Shown here piece after piece: positions 1 to 57,260 of a DNA stretch of 64,000 bases. The notes beneath the pieces are model-generated. The model made no database searches. It was not told where the DNA came from and was given only the letters and a program-made list of their open reading frames with translations. The translations under genes and the position numbers were made by a program. Positions within the stretch are counted from its first letter, which is position 1; each line of letters opens with the position of its first letter. This DNA comes from Baylisascaris procyonis (Eukaryota > Nematoda > Chromadorea > Rhabditida > Ascarididae), in assembly GCA_037389465.1 (NCBI GenBank), contig JAZARR010000033.1, positions 124,001 to 188,000 on the forward strand, in the 5' to 3' direction.

Positions 1-1201
1 TGTGGGCTATATTACAACATTTTACATTCTTGCTTATGTATTGATGAGAGGTTTTTTTTGCTCTTGGAAGCCATAAGGGATATCGTAAAACAGGACAGGT
101 TTTCCAGTGGCTTCAGCTCGTCGAATTTAGTCAGACTCAAAATCTGCATAGGTCACGAGGTGGTTCATGATTTCGTTTTTTGCTTCACCTTTGCTTAAAG
201 CACTATTGCGTACGACTTGTAGCATTGAGGTTTAAAACTGAACTGTGGTGCCGAATGGCAGTGCGACAATACCACGAAAGATGAGAGGCACGAATCGTGT
301 TGCGCTGAATTTCTAACGTCGTAATTCTAATGTGAGAAAAAATTCGCTTTTATTCTGTGGGTAAGAATACTCTCTGTAGTATTCTTACTTACATATTGAA
401 GATGCCTTTGATGATCATGTAATATTTAAAATGCCTATCTAGGGACGTTGATATCACTAGCAGGGATCTTTTAGGCAAGAACGCAACAAGCTTATACGCT
501 GGCCAATCACAGTGGGATGTTATGCACCGTTGAGTGGCTGTGTTCGGGTCTGTTCGATTTGCCTGGCTGCTGTTTTCTATAAAAAATCTTCGTGCAGAAA
601 TGTTTCGTTTTTTTTTAATGGTTTTCGTACAGGTTTATGCAGAATGCGAGATCGATAAATACTGGTATTTGTGGTACTTGCTTTGAACCAGTCTTTTCCT
701 TCTCTCACTTCAAATTCGTATGGAGGCAGAGTTTTGATTGCAATTAGCGAAAAACTTCTGAGGCTTCTAATGTCGTTGAAAAAAGAGATAATCGTGGGTA
801 AAAACGAAATGTGCACAATGTTGCGGTGGATTTTATATTTTGATATTTTGCAGTGTTAATGTTGCTGATCTTTAAACAAAAGCGGTTGCCGAACAGTCGT
901 TGAACGTTTTGGTCCTGAAGTGGTTTGCTTGGGATTTTCGTCGATTAGAGCGTCCAGCCGTTGCGGTCAATTGTGTAAGGCTGTCCAAATCATAGATCTG
1001 CTCAGGCAGAACTCCTTCATGAATTGCAGCAGGACTCTCCGATTTTATTTACCGAATTATTCTGCTAGTTGAAGCATATTCAACAAATTTGGCAGAACTG
1101 ATCGGGTGGTCTCTTTAAAATTGTGCAGTGGCACTAATGTTTGCAATAGCATAGTATATGTAACATATGTGAAACATAGTACTTGAATTGATTGTGTTTA
1201 G
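1..1201. other. Probable intron or upstream region of the RING gene
   Basis: No exon is supported here. The stretch is AT-rich with scattered stops in all frames. A TTTTGCAG acceptor-like site at about 855 is followed by short frames that soon stop. Confidence 0.4.
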
Positions 1202-1446
1202 GACATTCATATCACAAAGTGTGTCTACGCGAAGCGAATATGTCACGATGTATTCGCTGTGAGATTGAACGACAACGCCATAGACAGCAACAACAACAAC
1301 AGGGCAGCACTCTATCATCACAATGCTCTTCTCGGAGGGCGATTTCATCTGGAGGCACTCAGAATACTGTGCGCCATATTACAGTGAGAACGGCCCGTGT
1401 CAACGTCCCATCATCGCAGGCACCGAAAATATCACGGAAGACTTAA
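1202..1446 (+). CDS. 3'-terminal exon of a RING-H2-type protein (partial gene)
   Basis: The exon begins after the acceptor GTGTTTAG and reads open to a TAA at 1444-1446, about 81 residues. It opens with GHSYHKVCL followed by SRCIRCE, the second half of a RING-H2 zinc-binding motif (Cys-Gly-His, His, Cys, then Cys-x2-Cys). A run of six glutamines and a Ser/Arg-rich tail follow. The first codon is split, so one base comes from an upstream exon that should carry the first cysteine pair; I could not find that exon in bases 1-1201. A C-terminal RING of this kind occurs in vacuolar sorting proteins (VPS8, VPS11, VPS41) and in many E3 ligases; I cannot choose between them. Coding is likely, identity is open. 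Confidence 0.55.
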
Positions 1447-2291
1447 CCAGTGCATGTTTCGGAAAAACTATAATCTTTTATTTAATTGAGACGAGGAATT
1501 GTCAACTAAATATTGCGACTGTTATTTGGAGAGGAGGGACGTAGAATTCTGAAGTGAATGATATTAGTAACTAAAGCTTTGTGAATATATGAATTGCAGC
1601 GCATAACTTGTGTGTTGCCTTTGATCACTTAAGGGTGACTAATGTTCGTTCAAGGTGTGCCTTTAATTAGACAACAATTGAGTATAAGATAGATAAGAAA
1701 AGGAAATAATCAAGAGGCAAATAGAAAAGCGCTCATATTGATGCAGCAAATTTACGAGAAGGATTGTCTTCTCTTGGAAATTTCAGTGGAACTTTGAAGG
1801 GATTTTTGTATTAATGTTCGCATTTGTTCACGGAAATGCTTCGTTTGGTGATTAAGTTCAGTGCGTGTTTTCTTCATATTTGTGTGGTGCTTTTCAGTGC
1901 TTTTTGATTGTTCTTTTGCACTTTCATTGTCGCCTCAAGTTGATCCTCAGTTAATCGAACAGCGTGAATGAAGTTCATCACCTACTTCATGCTGCAAATA
2001 ATTACCGATTGTCTCAATATCGGTTTTCTATTATCAAACTGTTTAGTATCCAGCGGAATGATATTTGTGTTGCATTCTTGTTGTCGAACTAGCGCTTTTA
2101 TTGTTGTTGCTCACTCATTTTTTGAGGCTTTCGTCTATTTCTCTTCTTTATTTTGCCTTTTTTTTTTCGTTTTTTCAGGTCAGTTTAGCATATGGGAACT
2201 TTTTTGTCTACGAAAAGTGAACAAAGTTTTTTTCGAGCAGCAATGCCGACAATAAGACAATAACTATGTGGAAATTGATCACAAATCTTTG

Positions 2292-2297
2292 AATAAA
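2292..2297 (+). terminator. Candidate poly(A) signal AATAAA for the RING-type gene
   Basis: This is the first AATAAA downstream of the RING-type stop codon, about 850 bases away. A second lies at 2426-2431. Signals in AT-rich DNA are frequent by chance, so the assignment is tentative. Confidence 0.3.
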
Positions 2298-4295
2298 CGC
2301 TGTGAGTAGAAAAACCAGCAGATGCCGAAAAACGTCCAATTTTTAATTTTCAATAGCCGTTTAGGTTAGCAGAAATTTCTATTTACCTACACACGTTTCT
2401 TGCAGAAAGTACATCTGTCTGGCTGAATAAACAAGGAGGTTCGCTTATTATTTCATCAGTGATTGCCGTATGACATGCCGGCAATAGGAGATTCGTTGAA
2501 TATATGGATCGTTTCAATACTTGAGAATAAATGGAAGCCGGATACCTGTTAAATGTAACGTGCTACTTTATTCATCTTGAACTTCTAAAGAGGCCTGCTG
2601 CATTTACATGGTGGCACTTTTGTTTGTTATATGACTGGAGCAGACCAATCGTGATGAGGTAAACAGACTGCAGGATGAGCAGTTCACTTTAACATCCGTT
2701 TTACAAACCACAATATTAGAGTAACAGCCTGTAGAGGCGTTATTTAAAAAAGTTTGTCACAACTATACAACGCAGTATCGGCACTATGATTGACCAGTTC
2801 AACCGCAATTTAAATGGGCAGGTTGCCAGATATGTGCGTATCAGTTTTTCCCTTTATTGTTTCGCTGAAATGGGATGTTTAAATTACTGTATTACTGGTC
2901 GTTTGTTGTGTTGTATCCGTTGTCCACAATGGCTCTCACTTCATACGATGAGTAGGGATTGCACCGGATTTGGTATGTGCATATTTCATTGCAGCTGATA
3001 TTCCCTTCAAAATTGCGCATCTATTATATTCATTGTTTTTCTCGAAGACGTCGGTGGACGCTTTAGGAGAGTTGAAATGAATATTTTTCTGCTTATATTG
3101 TTTCGTTTTTATTTTTGAAGAAGAATTCATCTGGTCATGTGTGTGTTCGTTAAGAATCGCTGCTATTTACAAAAGTGTTTTCTACGGCTCAACGGTGCAT
3201 CATTTCTATGAAAAGTTGCACTCATTAAATGCTTCTTCTAAATTAATGAATGCTTCATACTCACACCTCGTTGCACTATTGTTTGGTCGAGTATTATTAG
3301 GTGAATTCGAATGGTCAACGTTAAGTATGGCTGGACTGTCTTCACACCCTCTTCAATGACATATTGTTTAGTTGAAGACTACAACTGCATTTGCTTCTCT
3401 AGCACTAAATGTTGGATTATTGGTGCGTGTGTGTGTGTCTGTGCTGATCGACCACCACATCTTTCATGACGCATCGGTTGCTATTCGGCATTTATAGAGT
3501 TGACACCACTTTGGGGTGTCATCTGTTAGGATACAACATTGTCACGAAGTGCGCATATATATGAAAGCACAACACTCAGTTTGCCGTTGCGTTTCGTAAT
3601 TTGCAAAATCGCATGTAATGACGCCATCTGCACGTATATGTTGGTATGTGAGCTCGTATCTGCATTTCTATTTGTCAGATAATTTCATGCCACAAGCCAA
3701 AAAGTAAGAGTGGGACTTAACACGAACGAGTCACATTGGAATGAGGCCTCTGCCGGTCCTAGTTTTGTTGTGCTCTTCGTTTTATTTCACTTGTTCACAG
3801 TTAAAGGGGCCATAAACTTTCGAGTCAAATTTATCGCTGAGCCAATCGCCTTCAGCTTAGAAACGACTTTTCCGGTCAAAATTTGTGCAACCGGTCGGAG
3901 GAGTAGGAACATGCATTATTCGTCGTTTTGTCGGTAACTAAGACGGAATGCAGCGGTTAACACTATGGGGGCCGGAGTCATACGAACCCATACGGTTAGC
4001 CGTTCTTTGATCGGTGAGGAGTCGTTCTATGGGCACCACCCAGCACTGTTGAAAGTAGATAGATGGCAGCGCAGAAATGTTTTTAAGCTTATTTATTTAA
4101 TCCTTGTAGAGTCAAATACACCTGATATTTTTATTACGCCGGAGGTATGGCTATATACCATGACACTGATTCGGGCCTTCATTCAATTCGGGATATCGTG
4201 TTTCCAGGTGTTTCATGTGGTCAAAGAGCATTTCCTTGTTTGCAAACTACCAGACATCAGTGTTATGTTTGACGTAATCTGCCGGTTAGTTGCAA

Positions 4296-4676
4296 TTAAC
4301 AGAAGGTATGTATGTTCAAATGAAGGTATATCTGTGTTTCTAACTTATTAAAGGCGGCGCTGAGTCGCTCATTATAGATGATTTCAATGTCCCGTTCTCG
4401 CATAATGCAGTCCCACATCCACATGACTTGAAATACTTCAGGCACTAGGGCCACTATGTTACCGGCATCGAGGTTTGCACGGCTAAATTTTTCTTGATCT
4501 CTGGCTTTTAACTGACGGCGATCTAAACAAAAAAGCTGTCGCGACCGATAATGTGCAGATAAATGAACAAGCAAACCATATTTTTTGGTACATTCTTCTG
4601 GGCTAATTTTGCAGCGTGTTGTTCCTCCGCTATTTTTCCGTGAATACAGTTGGCTGCAACCAAACAGCATGATCAC
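4296..4676 (-). other. Unidentified - strand exon-like stretch
   Basis: About 126 codons are open. A good acceptor (TTTTTTGTTTAG) lies inside the stretch, and just after it the frame reads an evenly mixed, protein-like sequence containing DAGNIVALVPEVFQ and ERDIEIIYNERL. Upstream of that acceptor a second frame (with GKIAEEQHAAKLAQKN) looks equally protein-like, so the stretch may be a frameshifted relic or two exons with a very short intron. I recognise no family. Confidence 0.25.
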
Positions 4677-6560
4677 TTGATTAGAGTGGGCCAGTTATCG
4701 GGCTAATTGCACAAGTAAACTCTTGCTATGATGGATTTCTGTACTATAGTAGCGTTGTGAATGAGAAGTGTGCAACTAGACGACAAAACCATGGACGATA
4801 GTTCAAACTATCTGTTATTTATGGCGTGTGGTTAAGAAGAAACATCTAAGGAAGGAGGGCTGATGTAGTACCCGTAGTTGTGGGACTTACGCCAAGTCGC
4901 TTCAAATATCCTAAAAGACAAAAAAGATGTGTTATGTGAACTGGAAACGATTCGATAAATACACAGAGAGATAATTAAACACTTGCTCTGGTCAAAATCA
5001 GATCAGGGGATGCCATCAAAGGTGCAACTTTACAGTTTTTTCTCGACCGTTTTCAGGCCGAACGGTAACGCAATACCTAAGTTCCCCCTCCCCCTGCCCC
5101 CGTGAGAATCGAACTGATTTACTTACTGTACATATAAACCCTGCTGTTACCCAGTAACTAATTGAAAAACTCGGCGATAAAATTTCGCTGTCACCTGAGG
5201 GCATATGATTTCACTTCGTAAAACCACCTTCAGTACTATCTATTATCCGACTAAACACTTAATGACAATGGTAATGACTCAAAAATGTGAGATTACCCTG
5301 TTTGGTGAATGCATCCTACGGTCTTACTTCCAACGCAAGCGAAATGCGCCAGGTTAAATTGTTTTTTTCTTATCATCGCTATTCAGCTGTTTTATGCCGC
5401 TCGGCATAGTTTTGAACAATGGAACGAATACATTGTCACACAATCAAGTTGCGAACGTTATCAACGGGTTTCCCAAATATTTAATGTATGTGTTTGAGAA
5501 GGGTGGGGTAGAGGAGTAGTGAGTGAGGGAATGGTGCGGGTATGGTAAGGGAGGCGGGGTGTAAAAGTTTGTGCATCAGCTGGAGTAGGCTTGGGTTCGA
5601 GAGGAATCAGGCAAATTTTGCTCCTATTCAGGTAAAGTGGCTACAGCTGTGAAGAATATACGTACTTAACTGTTTTACGGAAGTCGCGAAAGTTTAGAAC
5701 TTATAGCGCCCCCTGTGATTTAAAAAGTTTGTCATAGCCACGCAACACCTTTAAGGAGATTATTAGAGCATTTGTGCGGGGTGGGTGATTTGTCGGGTGG
5801 ACAAGTTGGGTTATGGATATCTCAAGCTGTGCTGATAAGTTCAGCACCAACGTTCTGCCATAGTTTCTAGAATGGTTGGAATGTGGCTTTTCTGAAAAAG
5901 TGCTGAAAGGAAAGCGAAATGTTTTTAAATTAGAGGAGAAGATGGGGTAGAATTGGCTTAGTGAAGTTTGTATTGTGCAGAACTCTGGCTAGAAGCGGTG
6001 AGATAGGAAGATGAGAGATAAGTTCCTCAATTTCAAGTAATGAGTTAATTTCTGTTCATTTTACCATCCTGTGGTTGATATGGCTGAAGCGGTAGCTGTA
6101 GCTCGAACCAAAAAAAGAACTCACTCAGCATTAAGGTTCTTTGAAGCCAAATGATGACTACACGTTCAGATAGCTAAGATTTTAATTCATGATTTCAACG
6201 GCGGTTCTAGATGTGAAGGCATGAAAACAAATATAAGCATTTCGAAGTGGTTAAGCATGGATGAAACTAGTTGCTAGGTTGTTTCTGTGGCTGTTATTTC
6301 CCAAAAAATAGGAAATGCGATAATATCTGAAATTAAAGCAAGTTGGCGTCACTTCAAAGTGCCTTTCTCAAATTAAACAACTAAAGTTCGCATCTATGTT
6401 TCGAGGATGACGCGCAGAGGTTAAATCGGTTGACACATTTTAGTACGCAGCTCACGCATCTCTATGCTTATCCTCTTATTGTTTTATTCTTTTTTTTGCC
6501 CGCATTTTATTACGGAAGTGTTTGATTTCTGCTATGTTTTATATATTTCTATGAATTCCT

Positions 6561-6580
6561 TTTATTGCAGAAGCGAGGTG
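6561..6580 (+). promoter_or_regulatory. lonp-1: Splice acceptor 10 nt upstream of the Lon start; likely spliced-leader trans-splice site
   Basis: TTTTATTGCAG ends at 6570 and the start ATG is at 6581, so the mature 5' UTR would have ten bases plus a leader. This spacing is typical of nematode SL1 trans-splicing. A cis-spliced 5' UTR exon further upstream cannot be excluded. Confidence 0.6.
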
Positions 6581-26320
<19,740 letters not shown>

Positions 26321-27448
26321 GAATATGAGTCTGTGGCATCAACTTTTCTTATACATTGTTATTTCGATTTCATTTTTTACGCCATTGCCACAAGGGACTG
26401 TGATTATGAGAGTGAAGAGTTTCATTGATGTGCGACCAAAAATATGGAAGTATGGAAAAGCCTGAAATTTTTGGCCATAAAAGTTTTAAATTTTTGACCA
26501 TTTAGCTGGTCTTGGCCTCATTGTATTTATATGAGACTCATTTGTGCAGTCTGTGACTTTTGCCATCTCTGAGACACGATTTTCTTTGGGAAGGGACTTC
26601 AATTTGGCGGTGGCTGTTTGTTGCGGCAGATAATTTTCGGCGATGTTCCGCTATTCAGTTGACTTAGAGGGCTAACCTGGGGGTGTGATGACATGAAGTC
26701 GAGGCATTTTTAAGACATAGAAGGTATTACAGGAAAATATGTAGTACTTAAAAGGAGGTTTGGGAAGGTGCCCTAGTGGAATGATCTGTCTTCTCATAAT
26801 CTATCTGAGTATAACAAGCCCAAAAATTTCGCACTCTGTTACTGGAGTTTTGTGGACATATGCTCAGAATAGTTGGTTGCAAGATACATCATATCGAGAA
26901 GCTGCGAAAATGCTTCTCCCCCTCCCCTCTGCCCCGCTCGCCCTCGGATAAACCTCTACCTGCTTTATTTGAAGTCTGCTGTTTGTAAGAAACGAAGAAT
27001 GCATTTGATAAGTAAGTTTCGTTTAGCCCCGTTTTTCTATTGGGAGGTGAAATTGGATGGCAATTTATGGCTGTTATCAAGTCTGTTGCTGTATATTGTG
27101 AAAGTAGCACTATGCTGTGATAGGAGTGATGGCGTAAAGTCGAAATGCCGTTGTTGTTGACTGAGCCGTTTCATTGTGCTGCAACGAACGTCATTTAATA
27201 TTCGGTAGTTGTGTTATTTTCTCCTTGTTTTTGCTGTTGTGCTTTCTGATTGCTTTTATTTTGTGGTGGGGAAGTGGGATTTTATAATATGTCAATCCCA
27301 TTGTGTCTGCTTCTTTTTGGGCTAAGTTGGGTTGGTGTGAACTGAGAAGATCGAATCAACGCTTCGCTGGCCATACGTCAGGGATGAGAATGAAACTCAT
27401 TACAAGGCGCTGCTTCTGTTTTAATATAGCTGGCTAATAGGCTGCTTT

Positions 27449-27454
27449 AATAAA
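27449..27454 (+). terminator. lonp-1: Candidate poly(A) signal for Lon
   Basis: First AATAAA downstream of the Lon stop, about 1.1 kb away. The 3' UTR would be long; a variant signal nearer the stop is possible. Confidence 0.3.
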
Positions 27455-28624
27455 AATAAGTAAATATCACTAGTGTTCCTTTTGTTGCTGAAGAGGGGAT
27501 AAATAGAGGTGCTGAATAGAAGACGCGAAAGAAAAGCTGCAGGGCGAAGTTATCACTGCGTCGTTCCTCGTCTAGTTGCTCATTTTTGACTTCTGTATTA
27601 TTGTGTGTATGCATTCAGAAAGATTCGCTTTGTTGAAAGTTCTAAGTATTCTCACTGTTTTGGCCTGGTGATCCTCGCTGGTTTTGTTTATATGCGACAT
27701 GAATGTTCAATGTTTTGCTGCGAGGTTTATTAGCAGCTATAAATGCAACATAACAGAATCCTAGGTGATGTATTCGTGGGGATGTCGATGTCTCAAGTGC
27801 AGAGATGAGTAGATAGTGCCGAGTTGGCGTTGTTGGGTGTGACCTATTCGTGTGCCGCATTGGATAAAGCTCCACGAGTAAAGAATTGAGAGCAAAAAAG
27901 TGATCACTTCTACATGAAAATCACTTTTATGAATTGGTTGTCAATAAGACTAGCCAACGTCCTTATATGTGAGTACTGGTTTATATGCGCGTTTGTGCTT
28001 ACAATGCACGTTCTAGCCATGTTTTCATTATTTCTGTATACAACGTGTAAGCAGAGACAAACAGCCTAAGGCGATAATCCAGAAAAGCAAAAAAGATATG
28101 CGATGAACGGGAAGAGTAGGAAGCCATGCAGACGATGTGGCCGACGGTCAGGTTAGTTTTTGCGTATAGTTTGTTATACGACATCTTGGAATGGGCATGT
28201 ATATTACTCGAGAATATGAATAATGCATGCACTAATTTATCACATCTTACATTTAAAAACGGTCACTCGGTTTACATAAAGAAGCGCTGTGGCGTTGGCA
28301 TATAAACGTGCCGAACAATAACGTCGTCCTTTCAGCATTTCAGTCTTATCTGCGCTGATGTGTCTGAAACGAAAGTAACAGATGTACCATTCAAAAGGCG
28401 ACAAATTTGCGCAATTTTGGAAATATGTTTTCGCAGCGTCAATATTCAACAAGTCATATTTCGTTTAGGAGTGCGCCACGTTTCTTGTTGGAGCAGATGT
28501 CTGCAGATGTTCATTCGGGTATGATGCTGTTATCTACTTTTTAAATACATTAACCACAGCGCACAGCCCAGTGCTGCAAATCTGTCGGTACTGCATGCTG
28601 TTGAAAGGTATATGCATCTTCACT

Positions 28625-28954
28625 TTATTCTAATATTGACGTCACACTGTAGTGCTCTTTGCGTAGAGGATTATGTCGGAAATAAATAAGGCAAAGTATA
28701 ATAATGGGAGTCATGGCATGTACTAAGGTAAAAAGCCCTCCTTTCGGACAGCCGCCATACGTGAACTTAACATACTGTAGCGGCGTGGTTACTGTTTTCC
28801 ATTCGATCAGTGAGTCAGCATAGTTCAGACGTTGAAGGCTCCGAAGAATGAATGCACGCCACGAGTGAGGGTTATAGAATTCCCAGCTGCGTCGACGACA
28901 GAAATTTTTGGTCATTTTTTGGAACAAGGACTGGTCATTTTTGTCCTTGGTCAT
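28625..28954 (-). other. Unidentified - strand open frame of 109 codons
   Basis: Starts with ATG and has a hydrophobic stretch (TLVHAMTPIIILCLIYF) followed by a basic segment, like a small membrane protein. I recognise no family. Just upstream on the same strand, 28991-29048 looks like a separate short exon ending in a TTAG|GTAAGT donor, with the hydrophobic sequence FKIAHAMVQTLFMVLG, but its phase does not join this frame. It could be chance. Confidence 0.2.
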
Positions 28955-30663
28955 GTTAGCATAGGTGTGACATGTCTACTGGGACTTACCTAAAACCATG
29001 AAAAGAGTTTGCACCATTGCATGTGCAATCTTGAAAACGCTGTGGTATCGTGAGCGCTAAAATACTTCAAAGGAGTACGGTGGCTCCACTACAAAAAAGG
29101 GCACCTGCATCTTTCAGCGAGAGTGTTGTTTGTACTTCAGAGCAAAAAAAAAAAAAAAAAAAAATTGCAGCGCATTTATAAATCCCATACCACATTCGAT
29201 TTCTGTTGCCGCATAGTACAGGAGATCTGGAACAAAGAACACCGTAGTTCTAAGACCTCAGTCCGCTGAATTTCAACATGTGGTAGATCTTAGAGAGGAA
29301 TGTCAGTACTACTACCTTCTACCCAATAAATCAAGTGAAGCAGCGTCTGACCGATCGATGGCTGGCAGCAACTATTCTCTGGCATTAACATATTTGAACG
29401 CTGTGAGTTCAGTTTACAGTTAGACTGGGCAGATGTGAGTTGCTGCAGATCACTACTATTTAACAGCAGAGAGACTGGGATGCACCCCTGAAAAATCTCC
29501 AATTCTATCCTTGATCGGATGAATACGGGGCTCCAACAGAGCGTCATTGCTACTCTCCAACGCAGCGCGTATTACGGTAGTGCTTCGTACTTTGTGTGAG
29601 CGATCGCAATTGGTTCGCTGTTCGAAATGTGTGGCTGAGCCTATTTTTTTCAGAGTTGTCCACGATCGTCTTTGTTTTCTGCATTGTTTTAGATGAGCAC
29701 AAACTGCGATGTAGGAAGAGGATTGTCCGATTGTTTCCCTCACTTTCTAGTCTTTTTTATTAACTCACTTCTTAGCCTGGCCAGGCACTTTTCGACGCCT
29801 TATTTACTCCCTGTTGTTAAATCCATCGAATATCTGTATGCAGAGTTTCAATATTTGCCGACCTCTTCAAGTTCAAGCCTCTCATCGAATAATTTGCCCC
29901 AACTCGAATCGCCACACAGTGAACTTTCGTTGTCTGTTTTGTGCATTCAACTGGGGAAGTTACCAACGAATTTGAAAAGTATGAATACACTAGTAGCAGG
30001 AAAATGAAGACTTCCTTGGACATACTCTTCTTTGCAAATTTTTTCCGTTTGTACTGCGGTTTTGGAATTTAGAAGCGACATGAGGTCCCTCCCCTCCCTT
30101 CCCTCCTCCTCCCCACCAAACCTCCAATCTACCATTATCTTCGGTCATACTTCCGTTTTGGGGAGTCACCGACGCTGTAATCCCTTATATTGGCTTATGA
30201 ATGAGGTGTGATATTTGTGCTTCAGAACATCATGTTTCCACTGTTTTATGCTTCGCAGCAGCGATCTGAGTGCTCTTAATATTTCGAAATGGTGCGGTTG
30301 GATGGGTCAAAGACGGAGCTAGTCAATTTGCTTCCATTCATATTCATCCACAGACTTTTAGCTCATTCTGCGCTTTTGCCAATTTACTCTACAAAGCTAA
30401 TTGTGTTGGCGTCTGTATGTCTTTCTGCCAACTTAAGAGCCCCTGAATTTAGGGTTATGAAGTCTCTTTTGAGTATTATCGGCGGTAATTCATCACTTTA
30501 CTAGCATCTTGCCTGACCTATCACCTTCGAAAAGGATTTTAGGCACAGAAATGTCCGAAAGTTTGGGCTTTTCATTCTCTCGATGCTGCGAAGTTAGCGC
30601 CATACTTCATGTGTGTTTTGATGCTCGTGCTTTCCATAATACGCATTCACTGAATCGAGAATT

Positions 30664-31047
30664 TTAACCCTGAGGTTTTTCCGCATTAAATTTCTTCAGT
30701 TCTTTTAAAGACGGCATTTTTGCGATCTCCAAATCTCTAAACTCACTTAAAACGTTGAAGTAAAAGTCAAGTCGTGTCATGCCTTGCAGTGCGCAAAATG
30801 TTTGAAAAATCTTGCAAATAACGTCGCTCGATTGTTTGCAAGATTTGATGGTTTGAATTCCTTGTGTCCATATGATTAACGCAAAGCTGGTCCACGAAAA
30901 AGATGGGCTTTCAATGTCTCGATCAAAATTCCATCTATCCAGAGAGGGTTTCCTAAATAGATAGCATTCCGTATTTAGAAATCTCAGAAGTTCATTTGCA
31001 GCAGAAGTCACAACCCACAAAATTGTTTTGGCCTTTCCCTTATGCAC
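30664..31047 (-). other. Unidentified - strand open frame of 127 codons
   Basis: Open from a GTG next to a GGTAG acceptor-like site to TAA. Composition is mixed and protein-like, ending in a basic amphipathic tail (LKELKKFNAEKPQG), and 127 codons is long for DNA this rich in AT. No ATG start near the 5' end and no family recognised; possibly an exon or a transposon relic. Confidence 0.22.
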
Positions 31048-31215
31048 CTACCAAATATGCCATTGTGTCGGGCGTAAATACACCTTTTCGACTGCAGCTG
31101 CAACTACTTTACCAAACAAGCTGTATTCAAATGCAGTGACTCATCGAAATCGCAACTTTTATAAATTGCTGGTCCACCGCAATTCTATGAGAACGCTATA
31201 GAGCTCAATAGCATG

Positions 31216-31450
31216 CACTATATAAAGACGGTCTCCTAATAAAAGCAAGCGTTCGCCAATCTTCCATGCCCTGCAAGGGTCTCCTCTCCCCCCGCAGAGG
31301 CGGGATAACCGATCCTTCGCGGGAGATTTTAGCCCCCATTTATGGAGCCCTCGCAGGCATTTAAGATTTCATCTCTGCGAGGGGTATCATTCGTCACATC
31401 ACTTAGCGGGTCACAGGCCACTGCTAATGACCGGCGTACAGCGTAGGAGC
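31216..31450 (+). promoter_or_regulatory. TATA box followed by GC-rich hairpin module
   Basis: A TATATAAAG box at 31219-31227 is followed 11 bases later by AATAAAA (31238-31244). Then comes an unusually GC-rich block with a 5-bp hairpin (CCCGC/GCGGG, 31291-31304) and a perfect 9-bp inverted repeat, CCCTCGCAG at 31348-31356 and CTGCGAGGG at 31375-31383. TATA plus early AATAAA is an arrangement seen in LTRs. It could equally be a promoter with an RNA hairpin. No ORF starts here. Confidence 0.3.
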
Positions 31451-32120
31451 ACTTCGACAACGGCATTTGAGGAAAGCACGATAAGTAAGAGATGAACTAA
31501 AAACTTATTAATAGGGCGATAGCTATAACTGATACGAAAAAGTATGAAGGTGTTTGTTTGTATGCGAAGTTTTCATTCATAAAAGAACAACGAAAATTGC
31601 AACACTCAAATTAAAACAATGAAAATTTATACATTATACTGATACAATAGCAATCAAAGCGGAAGAAATGCTGAAGCATATTCATAGAAAGTAATCGTTA
31701 TGTAAGGTCGAGAATACGCATTGTTCAATAAAATAAGCCGCAAATATTAATCTTATAGATATTACTGTAGGCAGTAACATATTGCAGATAGTCTTTATTA
31801 ACAATGAAACGAAGAAAACTGCAAAATGTCAGTCAGAAACATAGTGGAGGATGAAGGTGTCTATGCAAATGTAACAACTGTCAAAGCAAAACGAAACTAA
31901 AGTTTATTCACATTATATGTTGTCGAGGATACTTCAGTTCATTAAAATAAAGTGCAGGTAGAATGTAAATCAAAGATTGCAAGATGCTTGATGGCACTTG
32001 TCATGCTGAGTAGTTTGTAACTGAATGTGTCTGTGAAGGAAATTGGCTCCTTTTTAAAAATGATATTTACACATTCTGCACCGTTTTATTCGACAATTGC
32101 AGTAAACACGTTTATTCGTT

Positions 32121-32150
32121 TGCTGTCCTTTCAGAAAATTCTAGCAGACG
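32121..32150 (+). promoter_or_regulatory. eif-3.C: Splice acceptor just upstream of the eIF3c start; likely trans-splice site
   Basis: GTCCTTTCAG ends at 32134, 16 bases before the ATG; a second AG (CTAGCAG) ends at 32147, three bases before it. Either could receive a spliced leader. The first has the better pyrimidine tract. Confidence 0.6.

Positions 32151-57260
<25,110 letters not shown>

Larger units (their letters stand above)
1447..6570. other. Intergenic region between the RING-type gene and Lon
   Basis: The first part is probably 3' UTR. No exon chain with matching phases was found. One odd - strand open stretch (4296-4676) is listed separately. Short simple tracts such as the GT run near 3427 and a C-rich tract at 5084-5101 are the only other structure seen. 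The Lon promoter should lie in the last kilobase; I see no clear TATA box there. Confidence 0.5.
26321..32134. other. Intergenic region between Lon and eIF3c
   Basis: No chain of phased + strand exons is visible. It contains a poly-A run (29141-29163), a homopyrimidine tract (30087-30117), two uncertain - strand open stretches and a GC-rich hairpin module near 31.2-31.4 kb, each listed separately. Confidence 0.5.

Noticed and set aside
5084..5101. C-rich tract as a - strand G-quadruplex
   Set aside because: Only three long C-runs are present, one fewer than needed.
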